A stretch of 64,000 nt of DNA, taken from NCBI GenBank assembly GCA_023229945.1, contig JALNYH010000008.1, forward strand, positions 1 through 64,000, given 5' to 3'. Each line of letters starts with the position of its first letter. The first letter of the stretch is position 1. The notes under the pieces were generated by a model, which saw nothing but the letters and a program-made list of their open reading frames with translations, did no database searches and was not told the DNA's origin. Of this stretch, positions 8,736 through 16,651 are shown piece by piece. The translations under genes were made by a program, and so were the position numbers. This DNA is from Arcobacteraceae bacterium. GTDB taxonomy: Bacteria; Campylobacterota; Campylobacteria; Campylobacterales; Arcobacteraceae.

Positions 8736-8850
8736 AGTTAAATGTATATTTTATATCCATTACCTCCATATGATGATACTAAAAGTAAACTATATTAAAA
8801 ATTGGAGTGATGATTATTCCAAGTAATTTTAAAACAAAAAGGATTTAGCA

Positions 8851-10839
8851 ATGACTTTACAAAATTTAAAAGTAAATGCAAAAATTAATATGATCACTTT
8901 TATAGCTACACTGTTTCTTAGTATAGTAGCTATAGTGTCATATATGAAAATGAGTAGTTTGCAAGAAAACTATCAACACACAAGTGAGTTTGAAGATTTA
9001 TCGGTAGTTATTGTCAAAACTTCAGAACAGGGACTACAGGTATCAAATGCACTAAGAGGGATTATCGTAAATCCATCTGATGTAAAGGCAAAAGATAATT
9101 TTATTCAAGCAGTTTCTGATTTGGATGGTTTGATAAATAATCTTAAGGCTAGTTCAAATATATCTCAAGGATTTACAAAATTTGAAATAGCTACTCTTTA
9201 CGATTCTCAAAAAGCTGTTTTAGCTAATTTAGTAGAAAAAGTCAAAAAAGATGAAACACTCACAAAAGAAGATAACTCTTTGGCGACTAGCAAATGGAGA
9301 CCTCTAAAAGCTGGGCTTATAAAATGGCAAGATGGAAATAACAAAAAAACAGAAGAAATGGGTAGTATATTTAAAGAAACTGCTTCAATTACCACAAACC
9401 TTATTATTGGTATTTTAATTTTTACTATTATAATTATTATGTTCGTAATACAAGTTATCTCAAAATCTATAGTAGCTCAACTTTCAACATTTCAATATGG
9501 TTTGTTATCATTCTTTGGATTTTTGAATAAAGAAACAAATAATGTAGAATTAATAAATATGAATTCCAAAGATGAATTTGGGACTATGTCCAAAGTGGTC
9601 AATGAAAATATCACAAAAACGCAAAAGTTGATTATTCAAGATAATGAACTTATAGATGATGTGAAAAGAGTGGTTGCACAGGTTAAAAATGGTCATTTAA
9701 ATCTAAAAGTAAAAAATGACACACAAAACCAAAGTTTGCAAGAACTAAAAAATACTTTCAATGAAATGTTGGATGTTTTAAATCAAAAAGTAGGGACTGA
9801 TTTGAATAATATTTCAAAAGTTCTTGAAGACTTCTCAAAATATGATTTTACTACCAAAGTGCCGAATTCAAAAGGTGAGATAGAAGTATCTATAAATAAT
9901 CTAGGGAATGAAATATCGGCGTTGTTAAAACAATCTTTAACAGTAGGTAAAACACTGGAAAATAGCTCAAATACCTTGATTTCAAATGTTGAAATACTAA
10001 ATAAAAGTGCAAATGAAGCAGCAGCCTCTTTGGAAGAGACAGCAGCTGCACTTGAAGAGATAACAAGTACTATTTCAAATAATACAAGTAGCATATCTCA
10101 AATGTCAACTTACTCAAATCAAGTAAGCCTTTCAGCGGAAAAAGGGCAAGAAATGGCAAGAAACACTACAACAGCCATGGATGATATCACTTCCCAAGTA
10201 AATCTTATCAATGAAGCAATAGCTGTAATAGATCAGATAGCATTCCAAACAAATATTCTTTCACTCAATGCTGCAGTAGAAGCAGCAACTGCAGGAGAAG
10301 CTGGAAAAGGGTTTGCAGTAGTTGCAGGAGAAGTGAGAAATCTAGCTTCAAGAAGTGCCGAAGCTGCAAAAGAGATAAAAGATATAGTGCAAAGAGCTAC
10401 ATCTAAAGCAAACCAAGGTAAAGATATCAGCAATGAAATGATTCAAGGATATGAAGAACTTCTAAGCAATATCACAAAAACAACCAATATGATAAATCAA
10501 ATATCAAATGCTTCAAAAGAACAAGAAGCTGGAATTGTACAAATAAATGATGCCGTAGCTTCTTTAGACCAACAAACCCAACAAAATGCGATGATAGCAA
10601 GTCAAACTCAAGATATAGCTATTCAAACAGATGCTATAGCAAAAGAGATAGTTGAAGATGCTATTAAAAAAGAGTTTATTGGGAAAAATGAAATTTTAAA
10701 TAAAAATTCAGAATCAAAAACTCAAGTTTCAGGAAACTCAACTCCACAAACTCAAACTAAATCAAATATACATAAGCCTGAATTACAAAAAATCACACCA
10801 AAACAATCATCAAAAAATGATGAATGGGAGAGTTTTTAA
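8851..10839 (+). CDS. Methyl-accepting chemotaxis protein with C-terminal CheR-docking pentapeptide
   Basis: 662 residues. TM1 (about 13-33) and TM2 (about 183-204) flank a ~150-residue, mostly helical periplasmic sensor of four-helix-bundle type. Two HAMP-like stretches follow (about 205-330 region), then a long cytoplasmic coiled coil with the conserved hairpin tip at about 463-483 (FQTNILSLNAAVEAATAGE, then GKGFAVVAGEVRNLA). After a flexible Gln/Ser/Thr/Pro-rich linker (about 615-655) the protein ends in EWESF. This matches the xWxxF pentapeptide that tethers CheR/CheB to high-abundance receptors such as Tar (NWETF). The ligand is unknown. The ribosome site AAAAGG precedes the ATG. No che genes are in the window. 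Confidence 0.92.
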   Translation: MTLQNLKVNAKINMITFIATLFLSIVAIVSYMKMSSLQENYQHTSEFEDLSVVIVKTSEQGLQVSNALRGIIVNPSDVKAKDNFIQAVSDLDGLINNLKASSNISQGFTKFEIATLYDSQKAVLANLVEKVKKDETLTKEDNSLATSKWRPLKAGLIKWQDGNNKKTEEMGSIFKETASITTNLIIGILIFTIIIIMFVIQVISKSIVAQLSTFQYGLLSFFGFLNKETNNVELINMNSKDEFGTMSKVVNENITKTQKLIIQDNELIDDVKRVVAQVKNGHLNLKVKNDTQNQSLQELKNTFNEMLDVLNQKVGTDLNNISKVLEDFSKYDFTTKVPNSKGEIEVSINNLGNEISALLKQSLTVGKTLENSSNTLISNVEILNKSANEAAASLEETAAALEEITSTISNNTSSISQMSTYSNQVSLSAEKGQEMARNTTTAMDDITSQVNLINEAIAVIDQIAFQTNILSLNAAVEAATAGEAGKGFAVVAGEVRNLASRSAEAAKEIKDIVQRATSKANQGKDISNEMIQGYEELLSNITKTTNMINQISNASKEQEAGIVQINDAVASLDQQTQQNAMIASQTQDIAIQTDAIAKEIVEDAIKKEFIGKNEILNKNSESKTQVSGNSTPQTQTKSNIHKPELQKITPKQSSKNDEWESF

Positions 10840-10882
10840 GCTAGATTTTTCTAGCTTAAATCTATCGTTCTAATTCCCATAT

Positions 10883-10924
10883 CCCTTGAACAATACCGCT
10901 GATTTGTATTTTGTATCTAGTCAT
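10883..10924. repeat. 42-bp direct repeat, copy 2 (detached hypF 5' end)
   Basis: Identical over 42 bp to 8094-8135. Here it lies in the 197-bp gap after the chemoreceptor, cut off from the rest of hypF, and encodes only the first 14 HypF codons on the minus strand. The flank (10925 onward) may be the original upstream region of hypF. No other gene is seen in the gap. Confidence 0.9.
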
Positions 10925-11036
10925 CATAGCCTTTTTGGATATCTTTGGTTTATTGAGATTATAGTTTATTGTCGGTTAATTGTAGGTTAGGGGGATTTTT
11001 ATATTTTTATAATGCAGAAAATTTCAATTTATATTT

Positions 11037-11255
11037 TTGAACAACATATTGCTGATATGTATCAATAATATTACAATATTGGCTACTGAATTTTCGATTG
11101 ATTTGGAATTTGTTGCAACTTCTATTGAGACTATGAAAAAACTACGAGATGATAAACTTCCTCGTTTGCTACAAGAGTATCAAATACAAGAGCACAAGCA
11201 AAAGCATATATTGCAAGAAGTTTCAAAAAGGACTCTACAAGGGGCACTCAAATGA
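11037..11255 (+). CDS. Small hypothetical protein upstream of an HTH gene
   Basis: 72 residues from a TTG start at 11037, with no obvious ribosome site. An N-terminal hydrophobic stretch is followed by a charged helical part, IETMKKLRDDKLPRLLQEYQ. I do not recognise a family. Its stop overlaps the ATG of the next gene (ATGA at 11252-11255), which supports real translation. It may instead be the 3' remnant of a longer gene truncated during the rearrangement marked by the 42-bp repeat, since the N-terminus looks unlike a normal protein start. Confidence 0.4.
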   Translation: MNNILLICINNITILATEFSIDLEFVATSIETMKKLRDDKLPRLLQEYQIQEHKQKHILQEVSKRTLQGALK

Positions 11256-11623
11256 GCGATGAACTACTAAAAAAACTCCTACTTTCTCAAAAGAATGCTA
11301 AAAAAAGACTAAAAAATAAGCTAAAAGCAAATAGTGCATTTGGAACTCTTACAGATGATGAAATAGCCAAAGTTTCGGCAATCAGGGCAAAGGAATTAAG
11401 AGTTTCTCAAAATAAAAAACAAATAGATTTTAGCAAAGAAGCTATGCTAAGCTCCCCTACAACTTACTCAAATTTTGAACAAAAAGGGGCTATTTCTATG
11501 ATAAATTTTATCAAAATCATGAGAACTTTTGGAAGACTTGAAGAGCTTGAAAAGCTACTTCTTACTACTACAAAAGAAGAGATAGATAGACTTGAAAAGG
11601 GGCGAAGGGAGAGGGTGAAATAA
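11252..11623 (+). CDS. HTH (XRE-like) DNA-binding protein
   Basis: 123 residues. A charged N-terminal helix (LLKKLLLSQKNAKKRLKNKL) precedes a Cro/C1-type HTH at about residues 48-100: IRAKELRVSQNKKQIDFSKE, then SSPTTYSNFEQKGAISMINF and IKIMRTFGRLEELEKLL. The layout is that of antitoxin-like XRE proteins in which a Phe-Glu-x-x-Gly turn is followed by a 'x-L-x-x-ILRTLG' helix. The start overlaps the upstream frame by 4 bp. No HipA or other toxin gene adjoins it. It converges on another XRE-type gene 12 bp away. Confidence 0.65.
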   Translation: MSDELLKKLLLSQKNAKKRLKNKLKANSAFGTLTDDEIAKVSAIRAKELRVSQNKKQIDFSKEAMLSSPTTYSNFEQKGAISMINFIKIMRTFGRLEELEKLLLTTTKEEIDRLEKGRRERVK

Positions 11624-11635
11624 GTCTTAGTATCT

Positions 11636-11953
11636 TTAAAACTTAATACGACCTCTTTTTCGAATAGGCTTAGTCTTGTCTTGCAAAATATCATCTAGTG
11701 AAAATATAGGTTTTTGTTTTGGATTTGCAATAATCTGAAAATCATCCAAACAATCAAGCACCAAAGAGATTTTCAAAAGAGAATCAAGAGAAATATGCCC
11801 AGTAGATTCAAATCTCTTGATACTCCCTAGACTTACCCCACTTTTACTACTCAACCCCTCTTGAGTCAAATCCAAAGCAAGTCTTCGTTGTTTGAATTTA
11901 TCTTTTAGTTGATTCATTATTGAAAATGGTGTTGAAATATTTATAGATAACAT
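11636..11953 (-). CDS. HipB-like XRE-family regulator without an adjacent toxin
   Basis: 105 residues. HTH at about 16-70: LKDKFKQRRLALDLTQEGLS, SKSGVSLGSIKRFESTGHIS, then LDSLLKISLVLDCLDDFQII. The tail PIRKRGRIKF is characteristic of HipB-type antitoxins that pair with HipA kinases, where a Lys/Arg-rich 'KRKRGxIK' ending is common. No hipA lies on either side. ATG 11953 is chosen because AAGAG sits about 8 nt upstream; the alternative ATG 11917 lacks a ribosome site. A 9-bp inverted repeat overlaps the start and may be its own operator. Confidence 0.75.
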   Translation of the reverse strand: MLSINISTPFSIMNQLKDKFKQRRLALDLTQEGLSSKSGVSLGSIKRFESTGHISLDSLLKISLVLDCLDDFQIIANPKQKPIFSLDDILQDKTKPIRKRGRIKF

Positions 11954-11994
11954 ATTAGCTCTTAAGTATTTATTTTAGTTATTATAGCTAATAT
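11952..11994. promoter_or_regulatory. Inverted repeat at the start of the HipB-like gene
   Basis: ATATTAGCT (11952-11960) and AGCTAATAT (11986-11994) are perfect 9-bp inverted repeats 25 bp apart. The left arm overlaps the start codon of the minus-strand regulator, a common layout for autorepression. The right arm extends into CTAATATATTA, shared with the boxes at 8672 and 8724. Confidence 0.5.
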
Positions 11995-12061
11995 ATTATC
12001 TATTGTTGCTTAATATTTTATTAAAATGGTATAAACTGAAGATTGTAGAGTTTGTTTTTTG

Positions 12062-12141
12062 GTATCTGTTTTTAGATACTAATAGTATAGTTGGTGCCTT
12101 ATGTGAAAGTCAATACTATAAGTATCTGTTTTTGGATACTT
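12062..12141. repeat. Two related hairpins 60 bp apart
   Basis: A 19-bp sequence beginning GTATCTGTTTTT occurs at 12062-12080 and 12122-12140 with one mismatch. Each copy is a small stem-loop (GTATCT/AGATAC; AAGTATC/GATACTT). The interval also folds on itself: 12074-12088 and 12113-12127 are inverted copies with one mismatch. The second hairpin sits 12 bp past the helicase stop codon and may act in 3'-end formation, though neither strand has a U-run. Confidence 0.55.
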
Positions 12142-12153
12142 ATTCTTCATAGT

Positions 12154-15100
12154 TTATTGTACAATATCATCAGTTAGAATACTAGTTCTTTTGATATTAA
12201 TACTGTCAATATATTTAATAAGTTTTCCAGTTAGTGATTGTGTGTCTTCAGCTAGTTTAGCTCTATTTCCAACAATGATAAATTTTTCTTTTGCTCTTGA
12301 AATTGCCACATTGATAATATTTGGTTTCTCTTCATTATTGTAAAATGAATTGGCACATGAATTTGTAGCTCCTACAGTTGTAGAAAAATAAATAATTTCT
12401 CTTTCGCTTCCTTGAAATTTATGTACTGTTCCTGCAACCAAACCATCTAACTCTTCTTTTCTTATAATTTTGTTTAATTCATACTCTTGCTGTTTAAAAG
12501 GTGAAATAATCCCAATATTTTTCAATATTTCTTTTTTCTCTTCATGCGTTTTACAATCTATTAATCTTCGTTTTATATGATTAATAATGTCATTAGCTTC
12601 ATGAGTATTGTATTTACTTCCATCTTTGCTTTGTGCATCAATAGTTGTTTCTATAAAATCAAAATGGCACTCTTGATTGCTGTTCCCTTTTTGAAGATTC
12701 ATTATTCCATTATATATCTCTTGATTACAAAAATCAATAATATTATCTCTGCATCTAAAATGTTCCATTAACCATAAATCACCATCTAAAGTATGTTGAA
12801 TATATGGATTTTTTATATAAACACTTTTATTGGCTAAAGACATAATACTAGAGTTTAAAACAGAAGCAAACTCTTTTACTTTGACAATATTTGGTTTTGA
12901 TATATGCTTTTTTAATAAATATCCATTTATCTCTTCTTGTTTTGTTTTATATTCTGTGGGATTATCTTCATCTTTTTTAGATGATTTTCCTTTTACACCC
13001 AAAGGATATACAGGTTCAATCTGTTTTTCATCTCCAAATACAAATACTCTTTTTGCAGTATAAATATTTACAGCATAAGGAGATAAAATCATACCTGCTT
13101 CATCGATTAGCATATTTTCGATATAACTCTCTTTTATGGGTAATACATTTCCAAAAGAGTGGCAAGTTGTATTTACAATTGGAAAAAATATACTCAAATA
13201 TCGAAGCATTTGTTCTTGTGGCACAGAGGAAAAAGAAACATCTTGGCTTACTTTTTTATATGATGTTAAATTCCAGAATTTACCTTTTTGTTCTAGCGTA
13301 TATGCTTTATTATTGACATAAACAAACTTATCTTCAAATAATCTTACAATCTCACTATTAGATAGTTTTCTTTCAATATTTAAATCATCATCTTTATTTG
13401 TAAAAAGAAAATCACACTTTTTACATTTATAAATTTCATTGCCTTTTTCATTTTCTTTAGCATCAAGAGTATCTTTACTATCGCAGGCAAAACATTTTTT
13501 TGTACTGATTTTACTTTTGTTTAATGAGTAAATTTCATATAAAAATAAGCCCTCCAAAAGATGTTTGGAGCATAAATAGATGTATGTTCGCAATTCTTTA
13601 TCAGCATCTTGATATATGTCTTTTATCTTCTGTTCATATTCATCATAAAAAAATTTATCTGCTATCTCAAGTTTATTAATATTAACTTCAATATCTATAA
13701 TCGTATTATTTATATCATTAATACTACAGTTATTCCAGCCTAATAGTTTAAATTCATCTTTGAAGTTTTGTTCTATCGCTTTTTTAGTATTTTGCAAGTT
13801 ATTATGTATAAATATTATATTTGATTTTTTATCCTCTTCATATTTTTTTATAGATTGTGTATATTTTTCTTGAGTTTCTTGTAGTAGATTTTTAGTAAAC
13901 ATTTCAATATTGTTTATTTTATCATCGTATTGTTCTTCTATTTCATTCCTACTATTTTGGAAATTATCCTCAATGGTTTTATACTCTTTTTTATCCTCTT
14001 TTAAAATCTTCATATACAGCTTTTTAAAAAAATTATTTTGTGTAAAAAGTTTTTGTTGCTTTTCCATTTGCTCATTATATTGTTGAGTAACTGCTTTTAT
14101 TTGTTCATTTTTATAACTTTCATTTTGTGTTACGAATAAATTTAAATCATTCTTTATTTTAAATAATGACTTCTCATATTCAAAATAAACATTATCCTTT
14201 ATATCTTTATACTGTTTACGAAGAGTATCTAGTTCTTTGGTATATGACTGTTCTAATACATTTATTTCATTATGATAATTTAAAATAGATTCTTTAATCG
14301 TTTCAATATTATCTTTTACAAAAGTTATAAAAAAATTATACTCTATTCTTGTTGTAGTTTTTTGTTGTTCTATATTTAATTTCTTACTTATATATTCAAT
14401 TAATCCTAATTCATTTACATCTACTTTTGAATTCAACCATCGATTTAACTCTTGATTGCGGATATTTAGCTCTTTTATAGTTTTATTAATCTCCTGATAT
14501 AAAAATCTTGTAGCTAGAGATAGAGAATCCAAATGACGATTTTTTACAAATTCATCCTTACAAATTTCTCTAAATTGATTTAACTTAAATATATACTCTT
14601 CAATATATAGCTTTGGTTTATTTTGTACTGAAGATACTAATTGATTAAGTGTTTGAAGAGATGTTGTAAATATAGGTTTATCTGGATTTGTTTCATTTAA
14701 AGAATTGACTGTTTTAATAATAGGTACACTTAAACCTATATTGTTAAAATTATTTTCAATAGTCATATTTTTTTTATCACTATTTTTATATTGAAAGGTA
14801 AAGTTTGGGTCTATCCAACTTTCCATCAAAATTTTATCACTATCTTTTAGGGAAGTTCTTATTTCATTATATGCATCATAAATACCCTCGACAATATTAT
14901 CTAATGCTCTATTATTTGTCGAATAAGATATAAGAGGGATAGAAAAACTAAATTTATCTTTTCTCGATAAAAACTCTTCATAGCATCTTAGAGCATTTTT
15001 AGCTGTAATGTCTCCTATCATTGCTCTTAATAATGATGTTTTACCAGTTCCGGGAGGTCCATTAAATGCAATAATAGGAAGATTTGTGTTTGTAATATTC

Positions 15101-16191
15101 ATACAATATTTTTGTGAAGTAGTTAAATCATATTCACTACTTAATGAACCATAATGTCTTAAAGAGAGTTCATTATTTAGTGTTGGTGTCATGTTGATTG
15201 TTACATTGTCATTTTGCACTTTTTCATAAGGGACAGGTGAATATTTATATTTATTGCCTTTTAATAATAAAGATAATATATTATTTTCATCTATAGCAGC
15301 TTTTTCGATATAATTATATACTTTTAATAATCCTTGAATCACTTTATTATCTTTTTTCTTTGAAAGATTTTCAGCAAAAAAATATGGAGTATCTGAAATA
15401 ACAATATTTTTATTTATCTCTTTTGTTTCTAAAATATTATTTAATTCTCTTTCAAAAATAGATCTTAAATTTTTAATTATTGACCTCTGTCCACCCTCTT
15501 CAAGTTCACTTTTATCAATTTCATTGTTTCCTTTTAAAGCCTTAATAACATCTAAAAAGTACTCAGCAAACTGCCTCATATTTTCTATGCTATTACCTTT
15601 TGCATTATCTCTTCTTAATTTGTCTAAAACTTCTAAAAAACTAATATCTAACAATTCAAAAGGCTCAATAAAAAATGCTGGGTTTATCATAATTTGATTC
15701 CCATAAAATATATTTTCTTCAAAACTATCATTATTTTCAGTATCTAAAAATACATTGATAACTTTTTGAGCATTATCAAATGGATTTTCAATATCAACTA
15801 TAGGAATCTTAATAAAAAATGGTGCAATATTTAAAAGATTATCTTTATCATCATTTACTTGAATCATTAATGGCGTGTAATAAAGATTTAATATTTCAGA
15901 TGGGCTAATTTTATATTTTTTTGCTTGTTTTTTTTCAAATATATTATTGATATTATTAATAAAAATATTTTTACCATCTATTTGATTCTTTAATCCAAAA
16001 AAGAAATAAGCTAACTCACTACAATCTTTATTACTTTGTTCAATTCTGCCTTTTTCATCAAATATAAAATCTAAATAATAATCTGTTTCAAGAACATCTT
16101 TATAATAATTTAATACTTCTTTCACATATTGGTTAGACACTTCTTCACTTCCTATTTGCTTATAGATAAAATATATTAAACAATCTATCAT
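12154..16191 (-). CDS. Large superfamily 1 (DNA2/Upf1-like) helicase with coiled-coil and zinc-ribbon insertion
   Basis: 1345 residues. Residues 1-350 are an unrecognised N-terminal region. Walker A GPPGTGKT is at 378-385, Walker B DEAG at 1030-1033, then FGDEKQIEPV (motif III), HFRCRD (IV), TVHKFQGSE (V, about 1255-1263) and NVAISRAKEKFIIVGN (VI), as in COG1112-type helicases. Between motifs Ia and II is an insertion of about 600 residues: a Lys/Glu/Gln-rich coiled coil (about 560-800) and a zinc ribbon with Cys 900/903 and 923/926. The gene is alone, flanked by HTH genes and repeat-rich gaps, as in defence islands; a defence or nucleic-acid surveillance role is inference. ATG 16191 lies 7 nt from a TATAAT. 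An alternative GTG start at 16140 has a good AGGAAG site. Confidence 0.8.
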   Translation of the reverse strand: MIDCLIYFIYKQIGSEEVSNQYVKEVLNYYKDVLETDYYLDFIFDEKGRIEQSNKDCSELAYFFFGLKNQIDGKNIFINNINNIFEKKQAKKYKISPSEILNLYYTPLMIQVNDDKDNLLNIAPFFIKIPIVDIENPFDNAQKVINVFLDTENNDSFEENIFYGNQIMINPAFFIEPFELLDISFLEVLDKLRRDNAKGNSIENMRQFAEYFLDVIKALKGNNEIDKSELEEGGQRSIIKNLRSIFERELNNILETKEINKNIVISDTPYFFAENLSKKKDNKVIQGLLKVYNYIEKAAIDENNILSLLLKGNKYKYSPVPYEKVQNDNVTINMTPTLNNELSLRHYGSLSSEYDLTTSQKYCMNITNTNLPIIAFNGPPGTGKTSLLRAMIGDITAKNALRCYEEFLSRKDKFSFSIPLISYSTNNRALDNIVEGIYDAYNEIRTSLKDSDKILMESWIDPNFTFQYKNSDKKNMTIENNFNNIGLSVPIIKTVNSLNETNPDKPIFTTSLQTLNQLVSSVQNKPKLYIEEYIFKLNQFREICKDEFVKNRHLDSLSLATRFLYQEINKTIKELNIRNQELNRWLNSKVDVNELGLIEYISKKLNIEQQKTTTRIEYNFFITFVKDNIETIKESILNYHNEINVLEQSYTKELDTLRKQYKDIKDNVYFEYEKSLFKIKNDLNLFVTQNESYKNEQIKAVTQQYNEQMEKQQKLFTQNNFFKKLYMKILKEDKKEYKTIEDNFQNSRNEIEEQYDDKINNIEMFTKNLLQETQEKYTQSIKKYEEDKKSNIIFIHNNLQNTKKAIEQNFKDEFKLLGWNNCSINDINNTIIDIEVNINKLEIADKFFYDEYEQKIKDIYQDADKELRTYIYLCSKHLLEGLFLYEIYSLNKSKISTKKCFACDSKDTLDAKENEKGNEIYKCKKCDFLFTNKDDDLNIERKLSNSEIVRLFEDKFVYVNNKAYTLEQKGKFWNLTSYKKVSQDVSFSSVPQEQMLRYLSIFFPIVNTTCHSFGNVLPIKESYIENMLIDEAGMILSPYAVNIYTAKRVFVFGDEKQIEPVYPLGVKGKSSKKDEDNPTEYKTKQEEINGYLLKKHISKPNIVKVKEFASVLNSSIMSLANKSVYIKNPYIQHTLDGDLWLMEHFRCRDNIIDFCNQEIYNGIMNLQKGNSNQECHFDFIETTIDAQSKDGSKYNTHEANDIINHIKRRLIDCKTHEEKKEILKNIGIISPFKQQEYELNKIIRKEELDGLVAGTVHKFQGSEREIIYFSTTVGATNSCANSFYNNEEKPNIINVAISRAKEKFIIVGNRAKLAEDTQSLTGKLIKYIDSINIKRTSILTDDIVQ

Positions 16192-16198
16192 AAATAAG

Positions 16199-16204
16199 AT
16201 TATA
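16199..16204 (-). promoter_or_regulatory. -10 element of the helicase gene
   Basis: TATAAT on the minus strand (16204-16199) with only 7 nt to ATG 16191. A start site at the usual distance would fall on the first codon, so the mRNA is either leaderless or translated from the GTG at 16140. The same TTTAATTTTATTATAATC string occurs about 45 nt before sbcD (-10 at 21021-21026). Confidence 0.5.
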
Positions 16205-16330
16205 ATAAAATTAAAAAATAACTAAATTTTGCAGAGAATAAAAACAATTTGAAATACTAGATTATATAAGTGTATTGATACAAATATCTTAATTTGATTT
16301 AGAATCTATTATGTTTCATAAGGATTTGAG

Positions 16331-16454
16331 ATTCCGTGTCAAGCACGGAATGACGGATAGTTGTCATACTAATACTGAATCTGTTATAGCGATACCGAAT
16401 CTGTCATGCTGATACTGAATCAAGTTCAGCATGACAGATTTAGTATCAGCATGA
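16331..16454. repeat. REP-like palindromes and 20-bp tandem units in a 460-bp intergenic gap
   Basis: In the gap 16192-16651, ATTCCGTG-TCAAG-CACGGAAT (16331-16351) forms a hairpin. It is followed by three degenerate 20-bp units ending GAATCTG/GAATCAAG (16364-16383, 16384-16403, 16404-16424) and an inverted unit (16435-16454). The central 15-bp arms (16398-16412 and 16426-16440, AATCTGTCATGCTGA and its complement) are perfect. The remainder of the gap (16455-16651) shows no gene or other structure. The units are contiguous, with no spacers, so this is not a CRISPR array. Confidence 0.75.
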
Positions 16455-16651
16455 TAGATGCTGTATCTTCTTTGAATTTTGTATCAAATATGGGATGGTA
16501 TTATAATGAAAGGCTTTTGAGATTTTTATTTATAAAAGAAGATTACCAAATGTTGTGCTTGTACTATCCGTGAGACATCTTGAGTTCCGTAAAAGAGAAG
16601 AATAAGGAATAATGGCTATTTCATCCTACCCTTACAAAAAACAAAGACAAC

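Noticed and set aside
12154..16191. Assignment of the helicase to the described Mokosh defence family
   Set aside because: The helicase class fits, but no PLD nuclease domain or kinase partner is present, so the name is not supported.
16364..16454. Possible CRISPR array from regularly spaced ~20-bp repeats
   Set aside because: Units are contiguous, degenerate and partly inverted with no spacers, and no cas genes are present.
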